Below are positions 34,572 through 43,659 of a DNA stretch of 44,918 nucleotides, in pieces. Every line of letters begins with the position of its first letter. The stretch's first letter is position 1. The DNA is from Veillonella seminalis (GTDB lineage: Bacteria; Bacillota; Negativicutes; Veillonellales; Veillonellaceae): positions 1 through 44,918 of the forward strand of contig NZ_RQUZ01000015.1 in NCBI RefSeq assembly GCF_003992065.1. Direction: 5' to 3'. A program made the translations under genes and the position numbers. The notes under the pieces are model-generated. The model did no database searches. It saw only the letters and a list, made by a program, of their open reading frames with translations, and was not told the DNA's origin.

Positions 34572-35690
34572 ATGGATTATATTGAAGTTTCAGCAAGAAC
34601 CATTGCTGACGCCGTAGCCAAAGGCACCGAACAGCTTAAAGCTGACGGTAAAGTTGTGACTGATACAAAAGTATTGGAACAACCTTCCAGCGGTTTCTTG
34701 GGTATCGGACGTCGCGATGCGTTAGTGCGTTTATATTTTGAAGAAGCTCCGTTAACTGAAAAAGTTGCCTTTGCGGCTGAAAAAGTGGCTGCCGATGTAC
34801 AAGAAGCAGCGCAGAATAAAGTGGCGGAAGCAAAAACGGCAGTAGCCGAAGCATCTGAATTTGTGCAGGAAAAAGTAGCTGATGCGAAGAGTACAGCTAT
34901 GGAAGCGGCTGAAACAGCTCAGCAGAAATTCAATGAAGTTGCGGAAGCGGGACAACAAAAAGCCGGTGAAGTGGCTGATTTAGCACAGCAACACTTAGGT
35001 GAAGCCGCTGAAGCCGCTCAGCAAAAATTCGGTGAAGTTAAAGACAAAGCCGATGAAATGGCTGAAGCAGCTAAAGATAAATTTGCTAAAGTTAAAGAAC
35101 AGGCTCAAGATGTGGCAGACGATGTGAAAGAAAATGTAGCGGATACGGCAGCTGATGCTAAAGAAACCGTTAAAGATGCAGTAGTAACGGCTGCGGCAAC
35201 TGTAAAACCACAGCGTGAACCTGTTTCCAAAGAAGAACAGATAGAAATTGCCGATAAAGGTAAACAGTTCTTGCAGGATATGTTTAGCAAAATGGGCTTA
35301 TCTGTTCAAATCGAAAAAATGATGACGGCGGAAAAAATCACATTCCAGATTCATGGTGAAGAGTTAGGTATTTTAATCGGTAAACACGGTCAGACCTTGG
35401 ATGCCATTCAATATTTAACGAATTTGGTGGCTAATAAAGAAGTAGCAGGCCATTGCCATATCGTAGTGGATGTGGAGAATTACCGTTCCCGTCGTGAAGA
35501 AACCTTGGTTAATTTGGCAAAACGTCTTGCCTCTAAGGTAAAACGTAATCGTCAAAAGATTTCCTTGGAACCTATGAGTGCATTTGAGCGTAAAATTATT
35601 CATTTAACGCTCCAAAACGAAGTACATATTGTGACTGATAGTGAAGGTGAAGAACCGTATCGTCACGTAGTCATTGCTTATAAACGATAA
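34572..35690 (+). CDS. jag: RNA-binding protein Jag/KhpB (EloR) with a LEA-like central insertion
   Basis: 372 aa, longer than the usual 210-330. Jag_N domain at 1-60 (S-S-G-F-L-G-I-G-R-R-D-A). Residues 62-212 are an Ala/Glu/Lys/Gln/Val-rich helical region made of loose 11-residue units such as A-Q-Q-K-F-G-E-V-K-D-K, like LEA or apolipoprotein repeats. KH domain at about 225-300 with I-G-K-H-G-Q-T-L-D. R3H domain at about 305-372 with F-E-R-K-I-I-H-L-T-L. KhpB/EloR binds RNA and is linked to cell elongation and division in Gram-positives. AAGGAGG sits seven bases before the ATG. It ends the unit; a terminator follows at 35707. Confidence 0.93.
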   Translation: MDYIEVSARTIADAVAKGTEQLKADGKVVTDTKVLEQPSSGFLGIGRRDALVRLYFEEAPLTEKVAFAAEKVAADVQEAAQNKVAEAKTAVAEASEFVQEKVADAKSTAMEAAETAQQKFNEVAEAGQQKAGEVADLAQQHLGEAAEAAQQKFGEVKDKADEMAEAAKDKFAKVKEQAQDVADDVKENVADTAADAKETVKDAVVTAAATVKPQREPVSKEEQIEIADKGKQFLQDMFSKMGLSVQIEKMMTAEKITFQIHGEELGILIGKHGQTLDAIQYLTNLVANKEVAGHCHIVVDVENYRSRREETLVNLAKRLASKVKRNRQKISLEPMSAFERKIIHLTLQNEVHIVTDSEGEEPYRHVVIAYKR

Positions 35691-35706
35691 GCTATGTGCG
35701 AGTCAT

Positions 35707-35738
35707 AAAACCCGATCTATTGATCGGGTTTTATTTTT
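35707..35738 (+). terminator. intrinsic terminator after jag
   Basis: AAAACCCGATC/GATCGGGTTTT (35707-35732) with a 4-base loop, then TTTTT. Perfect stem, 17 bases after the jag stop. Confidence 0.92.
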
Positions 35739-35755
35739 ACACAAGGGAGAACACC

Positions 35756-37144
35756 ATGTACACAGAAGATACGATTGCTGCCATTGCGACGCCACCCGGC
35801 ATCGGCGGGGTTGGCATTATTCGCGTCAGTGGCACTCGTTGTTTTGAAATAGTAAATTCTGTTTTCAAAGCGAAGGGAACCGTACCTTTAGAAAAACGGC
35901 CGAATCGAACCATTCAGTATGGTCATATTATAGATCCTCAGAAACAAGATGAAATCTTGGATGAGGTGCTTGTTTTAATTATGAGAGGTCCTCAGTCTTT
36001 CACGGCCGAGGATGTCATTGAAGTACAGTGCCACGGCGGGATTATCGTGGTACGTGAAATTTTGAAAGTATTGCTTCGTCAGGGGGCTCGCTTGGCCGAG
36101 CCGGGAGAATTTACAAAACGGGCGTTTTTGAACGGTCGTATCGACCTTACTCAGGCGGAAGCTGTTATAGATATTATAGAGGCAAAATCGGAACAGTCTT
36201 TGGCGGTGGCGGTGAAACAGCTGGACGGTACTTTGGCCGGCATGATTCGTGCCATCAGAGAGCAGTTAATTGAATTAATTTCGCACTTGGAAGTGGCCAT
36301 TGATTATCCGGAAGAAGATATTGAAGAACTTACCATGGAAGAAACGGCTGACAGATTGCAGCCGATTTTAGACAACATTAATAAATTATTGGCTACGGCA
36401 AACCGCGGTCGTTTATTGCGTGACGGTATTATGACGGCTATTGTAGGACGCCCTAATGCGGGTAAATCCAGTTTAATGAACGCTTTTTTACGTGAAAACC
36501 GTGCCATTGTTACGGATATTCCGGGAACAACTCGTGACAGCATCGAAGAAGCAATTACCATTGAAGGAATTCCGGTTCGCTTGATTGATACGGCCGGTAT
36601 TCGTGAGACTGATGATATTGTAGAAAAACTCGGGGTAGATCGGGCCAAAGATTATTTGGAAAAAGCTCAAATCGTAGTGTGCGTGATTGATGCGTCGGAA
36701 CCGATTAATGCTGAGGAAGAAGCGATTTTACGCGAAGCCTCTCATAAGAATACCATCGTATTCTTAAATAAAGCCGATAAAGGGGCGGTCATTACGGCCG
36801 ATACAATAAAAGCGTACGGTCAATTTGCCGCTATTGCCCCAATCAGTGCCGCTAACGGTGAAGGTATGGATGTTTTAGCCGATGCGGTTAAAGAATTAGT
36901 GTATGGCGGTATAGTTCAAAACGAATCATCTGCTATGCTTAGCAATGTGCGTCACATTACGTTAATGGAACAGGCAAAATCTCAAATTGAGCAGTCGTTA
37001 AATAATATTGAAGCCGGTTTGCCGGTAGATTTTGTAGTAACCGATGTGCGCAGTGCCTGGGAGCAACTGGGAGATATTACGGGGGACAGTTTGCGTGAAT
37101 CTATGGTTGATGAATTATTCAGTCGTTTTTGCTTAGGCAAATAA
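35756..37144 (+). CDS. mnmE: tRNA modification GTPase MnmE
   Basis: 462 aa. N-terminal folate-binding domain starts M-Y-T-E-D-T-I-A-A-I-A-T-P-P-G-I-G-G-V-G-I-I-R. The inserted G domain carries G-R-P-N-A-G-K-S-S (P-loop, about 225-233), G-T-T-R-D, D-T-A-G and N-K-A-D. The C-terminus ends F-C-L-G-K, the C-x-G-K catalytic tail. With MnmG it makes the cmnm5U modification at wobble U34. The start is the ATG at 35756 (AGGGAG seven bases upstream); the frame upstream runs through the terminator hairpin and is not coding. Confidence 0.97.
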   Translation: MYTEDTIAAIATPPGIGGVGIIRVSGTRCFEIVNSVFKAKGTVPLEKRPNRTIQYGHIIDPQKQDEILDEVLVLIMRGPQSFTAEDVIEVQCHGGIIVVREILKVLLRQGARLAEPGEFTKRAFLNGRIDLTQAEAVIDIIEAKSEQSLAVAVKQLDGTLAGMIRAIREQLIELISHLEVAIDYPEEDIEELTMEETADRLQPILDNINKLLATANRGRLLRDGIMTAIVGRPNAGKSSLMNAFLRENRAIVTDIPGTTRDSIEEAITIEGIPVRLIDTAGIRETDDIVEKLGVDRAKDYLEKAQIVVCVIDASEPINAEEEAILREASHKNTIVFLNKADKGAVITADTIKAYGQFAAIAPISAANGEGMDVLADAVKELVYGGIVQNESSAMLSNVRHITLMEQAKSQIEQSLNNIEAGLPVDFVVTDVRSAWEQLGDITGDSLRESMVDELFSRFCLGK

Positions 37145-37270
37145 TTAATTTGAATAATAACATGTATCCGGAAGAATATATTTGTTAAAATAGGTGAATA
37201 AATTAATGATCTCGAATGAGGTCTGACATGATTTACTAAAAGTAGCCTCGAGAGAGGGATAGGAGATAGT

Positions 37271-39148
37271 ATGTATACAGTAGATACCTATGACGTCATT
37301 GTCATCGGTGGCGGTCATGCCGGTTGTGAAGCTGCGTTGGCCACAGCTCGTATGGGTCAACGGACACTTATGGCAACTCTTAATTTAGATAATATTGCGT
37401 TGATGCCTTGTAATCCGGCTGTAGGCGGTCCGGGTAAAAGCCATTTGGTGTATGAATTGGATGCTTTAGGCGGTCAGATGGCCATTAATGCAGATGCAAC
37501 AGCGATTCAGATGCGTATGCTCAATATGGGTAAAGGCCCGGCGGTGCATTCTTTGCGTGCTCAATCGGATAAAGTGGCCTATCAGCGCTTGATGAAAGAA
37601 ACGCTTGAAAATACGGATAATCTTAATGTAAAGCAGATGATGGTCAATGAACTTCTCATTGAAGACGGTGAAGTAAAGGGTATTTTAAGTGAACTCGGTG
37701 AAGTGTATGAAGCGAAAGCCATCATTCTTTGTACCGGCACTTATTTGAAAGGTAAAATTATTACCGGTGAATTGACCTATACCGGTGGACCTAACGGTCA
37801 GCGTACAGCTGAATTATTATCGGATTCACTTCGTAAAAACGGTATTGAATTAATGCGTTTTAAAACGGGGACTCCGGCTCGTGTCGACAAACGCAGTCTT
37901 ACTTTGGATCATATGACGGAACAGCCGGGTGACGGTAAATATCGTGCCTTTTCCTTTATGTCCGATTGGACAAATCGCAATGAACAAATTTGCTGGTTAA
38001 CTTATACGACGGAAGAAACACATGATATTATTCGCGGTAATTTGAACCGTGCGCCGATGTATACCGGTATTATCGAAGGTACAGGTCCTCGTTATTGTCC
38101 GTCTATTGAAGATAAGGTAGTTCGATTCAGCGATAAAAATCGCCATCAGCTTTTTGTAGAACCGGAAGGTAATCATACTACTGAAATGTATGTACAGGGT
38201 ATGAGTACCAGTTTACCGATTGATGTGCAGTATAAATTCTTGCGCACCATTCCCGGTCTTGAAAATGTTGAAATCATGCGTCCTGCTTATGCGATTGAAT
38301 ATGACTGCTTAAATCCGTTGCAATTAACACCGGCTCTTCAAGTAAAACATATTAAAGGTTTATATTCTGCCGGTCAGGCTAACGGTACTTCCGGTTATGA
38401 AGAAGCGGCCGCTCAAGGTCTTATGGCCGGTATTAATGCAGCTTTGTATTTACAGGGCAAGGATCCGTTTATTTTGTCTCGAGCTGAAGCTTATATCGGT
38501 GTATTAATCGATGATTTGGTAACGAAAGGGACTAAGGAACCATATCGCATGATGACGAGTCGCAGCGAATATCGTTTGCTCTTACGTCAGGATAATGCGG
38601 ATCTTCGTTTGACTGAAAAAGGTCGTGAAATCGGTCTGGTATCAGATGAACGTTATCAACGTTTCTTGAATAAAAAAGCTTTGATTGAAGAAGGCGTAGC
38701 GGCTTTACGGGCTAAGAATATTAACCCGACTAAAGAAGTACAAGCTATGCTCGAATCTATGGGGACAGCTCATATTAAAACCGGTATGACAGCTTATGAT
38801 TTGGTAAAACGTAATGAATTAAGTTACGGTGATGTAGCCGAAGCTTTTGATTTAAAACGTTATAGCCCTGATGTGGAAGAAGAAATTGACATCATGATTA
38901 CCTATGAAGGCTATGTTAAAAAGCAGATGGAACAGGTCGAAAAAGTCAGAAAGCTTGAAGAAAAGATTATCCCGGCTGATTGGGATTATGATTCCATGAA
39001 AGGTATTTCCTTGGAAGCCAAGCAAAAATTAAATGCAATTAAGCCCCATTCTATCGGTCAAGCCAGCCGTATTTCCGGTGTATCGCCGGCGGATGTGTCT
39101 GTTTTATTAATTCAATTGGAACAATATCGTCGTGAACAGCAAAAGTAG
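37271..39148 (+). CDS. mnmG: tRNA uridine-5-carboxymethylaminomethyl modification enzyme MnmG (GidA)
   Basis: 625 aa, standard. FAD-binding [19 protein letters not shown] at 11-29. [12 protein letters not shown], the signature [12 protein letters not shown] (about 275) and Y-A-I-E-Y-D are present. The C-terminal helical domain ends with [13 protein letters not shown]. Partner of MnmE. AGGAG sits seven bases before the ATG. A 126-base gap without notable structure separates it from mnmE; rsmG follows after 8 bases. Confidence 0.98.
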   Translation: MYTVDTYDVIVIGGGHAGCEAALATARMGQRTLMATLNLDNIALMPCNPAVGGPGKSHLVYELDALGGQMAINADATAIQMRMLNMGKGPAVHSLRAQSDKVAYQRLMKETLENTDNLNVKQMMVNELLIEDGEVKGILSELGEVYEAKAIILCTGTYLKGKIITGELTYTGGPNGQRTAELLSDSLRKNGIELMRFKTGTPARVDKRSLTLDHMTEQPGDGKYRAFSFMSDWTNRNEQICWLTYTTEETHDIIRGNLNRAPMYTGIIEGTGPRYCPSIEDKVVRFSDKNRHQLFVEPEGNHTTEMYVQGMSTSLPIDVQYKFLRTIPGLENVEIMRPAYAIEYDCLNPLQLTPALQVKHIKGLYSAGQANGTSGYEEAAAQGLMAGINAALYLQGKDPFILSRAEAYIGVLIDDLVTKGTKEPYRMMTSRSEYRLLLRQDNADLRLTEKGREIGLVSDERYQRFLNKKALIEEGVAALRAKNINPTKEVQAMLESMGTAHIKTGMTAYDLVKRNELSYGDVAEAFDLKRYSPDVEEEIDIMITYEGYVKKQMEQVEKVRKLEEKIIPADWDYDSMKGISLEAKQKLNAIKPHSIGQASRISGVSPADVSVLLIQLEQYRREQQK

Positions 39149-39156
39149 GAGGTCTT

Positions 39157-39882
39157 ATGAACTTTACCGATAATTTGGCGATTCAATTAAAGGCAGCCGG
39201 TTTTACGGTTACAACCAATCAATTGGCTCAGTTTACTGCGTATTATGAAATGCTCATTGAAACAAATAAGCAGTTAAATTTGACGGCCATTACGGATCCG
39301 CATGAAGTTGCGGTAAAGCATTTCGTAGATTCTTTGACTGCGTTGGATGATGATGCTCATATATTCAAGCAAGGCGCTAAATTGCTTGATTTGGGAACCG
39401 GTGCCGGGTTTCCCGGTATACCGCTTGCTATCATGAGACCGGATTTAGAAATCGTCTTATTTGATTCTTTGCAAAAAAGACTTAATTTTTTGAGTGCGGT
39501 TATTTCAGAGTTGGATTTGAGTAAAGTAACGACTTTACATGGTCGAGCTGAAGATATGAGCCATGATGACAGGCATCGTGAAGCCTATGATTTGGTGACA
39601 AGTCGTGCGGTAGCACGATTGCCGGTGCTACTCGAATGGGCGTTGCCATATGTGAAGCAAAACGGTTATATGGTGGCTTTAAAAGGAGCTGCTTATGAAG
39701 ACGAAATCAATGAAGCAACGAAAGCACTTACAATCTTAAAAGGCAATATTGAACAGGTTAAACCGGTTCAGTTACCGACACTTACAGATAAACGGGCGAT
39801 TATTTATATTAAGAAAACAGGCGTAACACCTAAGTTATATCCACGTAAGCCGAAGGATATAAAAACTAAGCCGTTAGTATAA
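39157..39882 (+). CDS. rsmG: 16S rRNA (guanine527-N7) methyltransferase RsmG (GidB)
   Basis: 241 aa. SAM-binding motif L-L-D-L-G-T-G-A-G-F-P-G-I-P-L-A-I (about 74-90), N-L-T-A-I-T-D upstream of it, S-R-A-V-A-R-L-P and a Lys/Pro-rich tail. Methylates G527 of 16S rRNA; loss gives low-level streptomycin resistance. AGGAGG is seven bases before the ATG, touching the mnmG stop. In many Firmicutes noc, soj and parB follow here; in this genome a methionine operon does. Confidence 0.97.
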   Translation: MNFTDNLAIQLKAAGFTVTTNQLAQFTAYYEMLIETNKQLNLTAITDPHEVAVKHFVDSLTALDDDAHIFKQGAKLLDLGTGAGFPGIPLAIMRPDLEIVLFDSLQKRLNFLSAVISELDLSKVTTLHGRAEDMSHDDRHREAYDLVTSRAVARLPVLLEWALPYVKQNGYMVALKGAAYEDEINEATKALTILKGNIEQVKPVQLPTLTDKRAIIYIKKTGVTPKLYPRKPKDIKTKPLV

Positions 39883-39976
39883 GTTCAAACAAAAATATAT
39901 TAAAGACTTATACCAAACTATAGGCTTATACTGAGACATCATAAAAATATAAGCAAAATACCATATAGAATTTCAC

Positions 39977-40055
39977 CCCCCTTGTTCTAGGTTTTACCTA
40001 TAACCAAGTACATTTGATATGTATAGGTTGGAAGGCCTTTGGCAAGGGGGTTTTT
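39977..40055 (+). terminator. multi-arm structured terminator after rsmG
   Basis: The outer stem CCCCCTTG (39977-39984) pairs with CAAGGGGG (40043-40050) and is followed by TTTTT. Inside, TAGGT/ACCTA (loop TTT, 39988-40000) forms one arm. CCAA-TACAT / ATGTA-TTGG (about 40004-40031) can form a second, and AAGGCCTT lies near the 3' side. The outer stem plus U-run is a good terminator, probably of mnmG-rsmG. It ends two bases before the metH-unit promoter. Confidence 0.7.
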
Positions 40056-40056
40056 C

Positions 40057-40085
40057 TTGACAATATAAGGCAATAAAGGTAACAT
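40057..40085 (+). promoter_or_regulatory. promoter of the SAM-riboswitch methionine operon
   Basis: TTGACA (40057-40062), 17 bases, TAACAT (40080-40085). Predicted start near 40092, ten bases ahead of the riboswitch. Confidence 0.75.
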
Positions 40086-40101
40086 ATTTTTATGTATTGA
40101 C

Positions 40102-40200
40102 CTTATCAAGAGTGATGGAGGGACTTGGCCCTATGATATCCGGCAACCGGCAAATGCATGGTGCTAAATCCAACAGTTTGTCAGGTGACTGAAAGATAAG
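40102..40200 (+). promoter_or_regulatory. SAM-I (S-box) riboswitch
   Basis: P1 arms CTTATCAAGA and AAAGATAAG enclose the conserved S-box core: GAGGGACTTGGCCCTATGA, then CCGGCAACCGG, TGCATGGTGCTAAATCCA and a GTCAGGTGACTGAAAGATAAG-like 3' end. All landmark blocks of the family are readable. SAM binding stabilises P1 and lets the terminator at 40208 form, so downstream genes are off when SAM is plentiful. Confidence 0.95.
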
Positions 40201-40207
40201 GACAGAT

Positions 40208-40238
40208 CCTCTGTCTTTTGAAGATAGAGGCTTTTTTG
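40208..40238 (+). terminator. riboswitch-controlled terminator
   Basis: CCTCTGTCTT (40208-40217) pairs with AAGATAGAGG (40221-40230; one G-T pair) followed by CTTTTTTG. Upstream GACAGA can pair with TCTGTC, which overlaps the 5' arm, a likely antiterminator. Confidence 0.88.
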
Positions 40239-40340
40239 TTAAATAAGCATTATAGGTAAATTCTATAATACCTGTTGAAAAATATTATGGCGATAAGCCG
40301 TAAAATATTTGCGAAAGATAATGAGAGAGGAGTGAGGCGT

Positions 40341-41033
40341 ATGGCTATTTATAATGGGCGTTTACCGCAGATTGATGTGGCAGAAACAATTCGTTATGCG
40401 GGCTTACGCCAGGCTACCGATTTTCCGAAACAATATGTAACGGATGCCTGTTTGGAAGTACAGTTGGTGGCAGAACCAAAAGGTGTATATGAAATATATG
40501 ATTATGATGCCGTTACGGGGACAATTCAAAGTAATCCATCGCTTACGGTAGAAGGTACGTCCATTCGCAAACACTTAAAAGATGCTGAAAAAGTGTATGT
40601 TATGGCAGTTACCATTGGGGAAGGCGTAGAGCTTAGAAGTGCTGAGCTTTTTAAAGAAAATAACTATACACTCGGTTTATTGGTGGATGCGGCGTCTACA
40701 ACGGCGGTAGAACAGGTAGCGGATCAGGTTAATGATTTAATTGAAAAAGAAGCGGCTAAAGCGGGTTATACTACTACATGGCGTTTTAGCCCCGGCTACG
40801 GTAATTGGAATTTGGATGTCCAAAAGAATTTGGCTGCCATTATCGGGACAAACCATATCGGTCTTACGGTGACGGATACATTTTTATTATTTCCGCGCAA
40901 ATCGGTGACTGCTATTATAGGCTGTATACCTAAGGGAAAGCTTGCTTGTGAAAAAAATGCAGACTTGCGTCCGGGTATTAAACGCGGGTGCAGTTCCTGT
41001 AATCAAGTAAACTGTGCATCACGTAAAATTTAG
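40341..41033 (+). CDS. stand-alone MetH activation-domain protein
   Basis: 230 aa. It resembles the vitamin B12-dependent methionine synthase activation domain (PF02965): R-Y-A-G, M-A-V-T-I-G-E-G-V-E, L-V-D-A-A-S-T-T-A-V-E, and R-F-S-P-G-Y-G-N-W-N-L, which parallels the R-x-S-P-G-Y SAM-binding motif. It would reductively remethylate inactive cob(II)alamin in MetH using SAM. The following MetH lacks this domain, so the two probably act together. The C-terminus has five Cys (195, 203, 217, 220, 225), including C-S-S-C-x4-C, suggesting a metal or Fe-S site. The start is the ATG at 40341 with GGAG 12 bases upstream; the upstream frame overlaps the riboswitch leader. Confidence 0.87.
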   Translation: MAIYNGRLPQIDVAETIRYAGLRQATDFPKQYVTDACLEVQLVAEPKGVYEIYDYDAVTGTIQSNPSLTVEGTSIRKHLKDAEKVYVMAVTIGEGVELRSAELFKENNYTLGLLVDAASTTAVEQVADQVNDLIEKEAAKAGYTTTWRFSPGYGNWNLDVQKNLAAIIGTNHIGLTVTDTFLLFPRKSVTAIIGCIPKGKLACEKNADLRPGIKRGCSSCNQVNCASRKI

Positions 41034-41109
41034 AAAATGATATAAATTATAGTAAATCATTGGCAGACAGAAGGTTAATATACTTAATATACGGAGAGAG
41101 GCGATAGGT

Positions 41110-43536
41110 ATGTATATATTTGATGGTGCTATGGGGACCATGTTGCAACAATCGGGGTTAGTCGAGGGTGAGTGTCCGGAATTATTTAATGTGGAACATC
41201 CGGAAGTAGTGACCGGTATTCATGCGGCTTATTTAAAAAACGGCAGTGATATTGTAACAACCAATACATTTGGTGCCTGCAGTTTAAAATTAGCCGATTA
41301 CGGCTTGGCAGATCGTGTTGCCGAAATAAATTCAGCGGCTGTTAAAGCGGCTAAAAAAGCGATTGCTGATGTTAAACCGAGTGCCAAGGTAGCAGGTTCT
41401 ATGGGGCCGACCGGTCAATTTATTGAACCGTTGGGCCAAATTTCCTTTGATGAAGTATATGCTACGTATTATGAGCAGGCATCGGCTTTAATTGAAGCCG
41501 GCGTTGATTTTATCATTATTGAAACTATCATCGACATTCAGGAAATGCGCGCCGCTTTATTGGCTGCTCGCGATGCTCGTGAAAAAGCGGCTAAAACCGA
41601 AACGGATGTTAAGATTATTTGTCAGTTTTCCTTTAGTGAAGACGGTCGAACCATTACGGGTACACCGCCTGAAGCTGCAGCTATCTTAATGGAGGCCATG
41701 GGAGCCGATGTAGTCGGCATTAATTGTTCCTTGGGACCTGAACAACTTATTCCTTTGGTAGAACGCTTAGCTTCGGTTACTAATTTGCCGATTAGTGCGC
41801 AGCCGAATGCGGGCATGCCTATGCTGGTTGGTCGTGAAACGGTATTCCCTTTGTCCCCTGAAGAAATGGGTTCTTTTGTGCCGGCTTTGATTGATGTGGG
41901 CGCTACTTACGTAGGTGCTTGTTGTGGCAGTACGCCGCAACATATTGCGGAAATTGCCAAAGCGGCTAAGGCTCATACACCTAAAGAGCGTAAAGAAGTG
42001 GTACCGTTTACCGCTTTTACGAGCCGTACCGGTTTTGTAAAAGTAGGTCATACGGAAAAGCCGATTATTATCGGTGAGCGTATTAATCCGACAGGCCGTA
42101 AAGTATTGGCTAAAGAGATTAAAGAAGGCAGTTTTGCTATGGTGAAGCGAGATGCTTTAGCACAGGTAGCGGCCGGCGCCGATGTACTTGATGTGAATAT
42201 GGGGGTACCCGATGTCGATGTAGCGGCTGTTATGAAACGAGCTATCATGGAATTAACCATGCTCGTTGATGTACCGCTCTCTATCGATACTTTAGACCCG
42301 GCCGCTATGGAAGCGGGCTTAAAAGCCTATCCGGGTCGTCCGTTAATAAACTCGGTAAATGCGGAACCGGAACAATTGGCACAAGTGTTACCGTTAGCTA
42401 AACGCTATGGGGCTACGGTTCTATGCTTACCATTGGGGCGGGGTGATTTACCGGCTACGGCAGAACAAAGAATAGAATTGGCCAAGGAAATTGTGTTGGC
42501 CGCTTATGAAAAAGGCTTGCGCAGCGAAGATTTATTGTTGGATCCGCTCGTGTTAACTTTGGCAAGTGGTCAGGATAGTGCGGTTCAGACCTTGAGAACT
42601 TTGGCTATGTATAAAGAAACTTTTGGTTTCCCTACGGTTATGGGTCTTTCCAATGTGTCCTTCGGTTTACCGCAACGACCATATTTGAACAGCCAATTTT
42701 TAACTATGGCTTTATCTCATGGGTTAACGGCACCTATTTTAAATCCGTTGAATGCAACTGTTAAAAAAGCCTTTATCGCAGGACGCACGTTACTCGGCTT
42801 TGATCCGGCCGCTACCGAGTTTATAGCCGATTACGGTCTGGATGAAGAAAATACGGTAACTAGTTCTGCGGCTAAAAATGTAACATCCGTTTCATTTAAT
42901 AGTGATGATCCGTTGGAAAATATCCAACATGCCGTTGAACAAGGGGAAAAAGAATTAGTTATTGAATTGGTAGAAAAAGCATTAGCCGATGGTCTGGATC
43001 CGCTTAAAATTACCAAGCATGCTTTATCAGAGGCTATGAATGTGGTAGGTGAAAAATTCGGTGCCGGTAAAGTCTTTTTACCACAGGTAATGCTGGCAGC
43101 CGAAGCCATGCAAGGTGCTTTCCAGACGATTAAAAGAGTATTACCTGATGCGGGCGGCATAACACGTGATACCGTTATTGTGGCTACCGTTAAAGGTGAT
43201 ATTCACGATTTGGGTAAAAATATTGTAGCCGCGTTGCTTGAGAATAACGGCTATCGTGTTATTGATTTAGGTAAAGATGTGGAACCGGAAGAAATTGTGG
43301 CAGCGGTTAAACGAGAAAACGCAACGGTTGTAGGTATCTGTTCTTTGATGACGACCACTATGCCGATGATTGACGTAACAATCGATGCGATTCGTGAAGC
43401 TGGCTTACCGGCTAAGGTGCTTGTAGGCGGAGCCGTATTGACACAGGAATACGCCGATAAAGCAGGAGCCGATTCGTATGCCAAAGACGGCATCAGTGCT
43501 GTTAATATTGTAAAACATTTACTGGGCGACGATTAA
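41110..43536 (+). CDS. metH: cobalamin-dependent methionine synthase, short form without activation domain
   Basis: 808 aa, against about 1,200 for full MetH. Homocysteine-binding domain at 1-290 with zinc ligands in G-I-N-C-S (about 205) and G-A-C-C-G-S (about 269-271). Pterin-binding domain at about 310-570 (I-G-E-R-I-N-P-T-G-R-K). Cobalamin cap and Rossmann domains at about 590-808 with V-K-G-D-I-H-D-L-G-K-N (His ligand near 699), and S-L-M-T-T-T. The C-terminal activation module is absent and encoded by the gene 76 bases upstream. It transfers methyl from methyl-THF to homocysteine. GGAGAGAGG lies before the ATG. Confidence 0.95.
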   Translation: MYIFDGAMGTMLQQSGLVEGECPELFNVEHPEVVTGIHAAYLKNGSDIVTTNTFGACSLKLADYGLADRVAEINSAAVKAAKKAIADVKPSAKVAGSMGPTGQFIEPLGQISFDEVYATYYEQASALIEAGVDFIIIETIIDIQEMRAALLAARDAREKAAKTETDVKIICQFSFSEDGRTITGTPPEAAAILMEAMGADVVGINCSLGPEQLIPLVERLASVTNLPISAQPNAGMPMLVGRETVFPLSPEEMGSFVPALIDVGATYVGACCGSTPQHIAEIAKAAKAHTPKERKEVVPFTAFTSRTGFVKVGHTEKPIIIGERINPTGRKVLAKEIKEGSFAMVKRDALAQVAAGADVLDVNMGVPDVDVAAVMKRAIMELTMLVDVPLSIDTLDPAAMEAGLKAYPGRPLINSVNAEPEQLAQVLPLAKRYGATVLCLPLGRGDLPATAEQRIELAKEIVLAAYEKGLRSEDLLLDPLVLTLASGQDSAVQTLRTLAMYKETFGFPTVMGLSNVSFGLPQRPYLNSQFLTMALSHGLTAPILNPLNATVKKAFIAGRTLLGFDPAATEFIADYGLDEENTVTSSAAKNVTSVSFNSDDPLENIQHAVEQGEKELVIELVEKALADGLDPLKITKHALSEAMNVVGEKFGAGKVFLPQVMLAAEAMQGAFQTIKRVLPDAGGITRDTVIVATVKGDIHDLGKNIVAALLENNGYRVIDLGKDVEPEEIVAAVKRENATVVGICSLMTTTMPMIDVTIDAIREAGLPAKVLVGGAVLTQEYADKAGADSYAKDGISAVNIVKHLLGDD

Positions 43537-43659
43537 TTGAATGAGTTATTTTGAGCAGACTGAATAGTTACTGTTAAACAGTCAGCTGTAGAAATAGGCT
43601 CCCGAACAGTTAAGTTAAAAAAGAAGTCGTCGGATTATTTAGAGAGAGTTGGGGATTGG

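Larger units (their letters stand above)
39883..40340. other. 458-bp rsmG to methionine-operon intergenic region
   Basis: Contains in order an AT-rich stretch (39883-39975), the multi-arm terminator, the promoter, the SAM-I riboswitch and its terminator, and a leader of about 100 bases with the GGAG site (about 40329) for the first gene. No further gene seen. Confidence 0.8.

Noticed and set aside
34636-35290. Several open frames on minus across the jag gene
   Set aside because: They mirror the Ala/Glu/Lys-rich repeat of jag in reverse, lack ribosome sites, and conflict with a well-supported gene.
35696-35755. N-terminal extension of MnmE from ATG/GTG near 35696
   Set aside because: It passes through the jag terminator hairpin; the family start M-Y-T-E-D-T-I-A-A-I lies at 35756 with a good ribosome site.
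37145-37270. Looked for an RNA element between mnmE and mnmG
   Set aside because: No strong stem, promoter or open frame seen beyond the ribosome site of mnmG.
43537-43659. Possible terminator between metH and metF (CTGTT/AACAG)
   Set aside because: Stem of only five pairs and no T-run; metF is probably in the same transcript.
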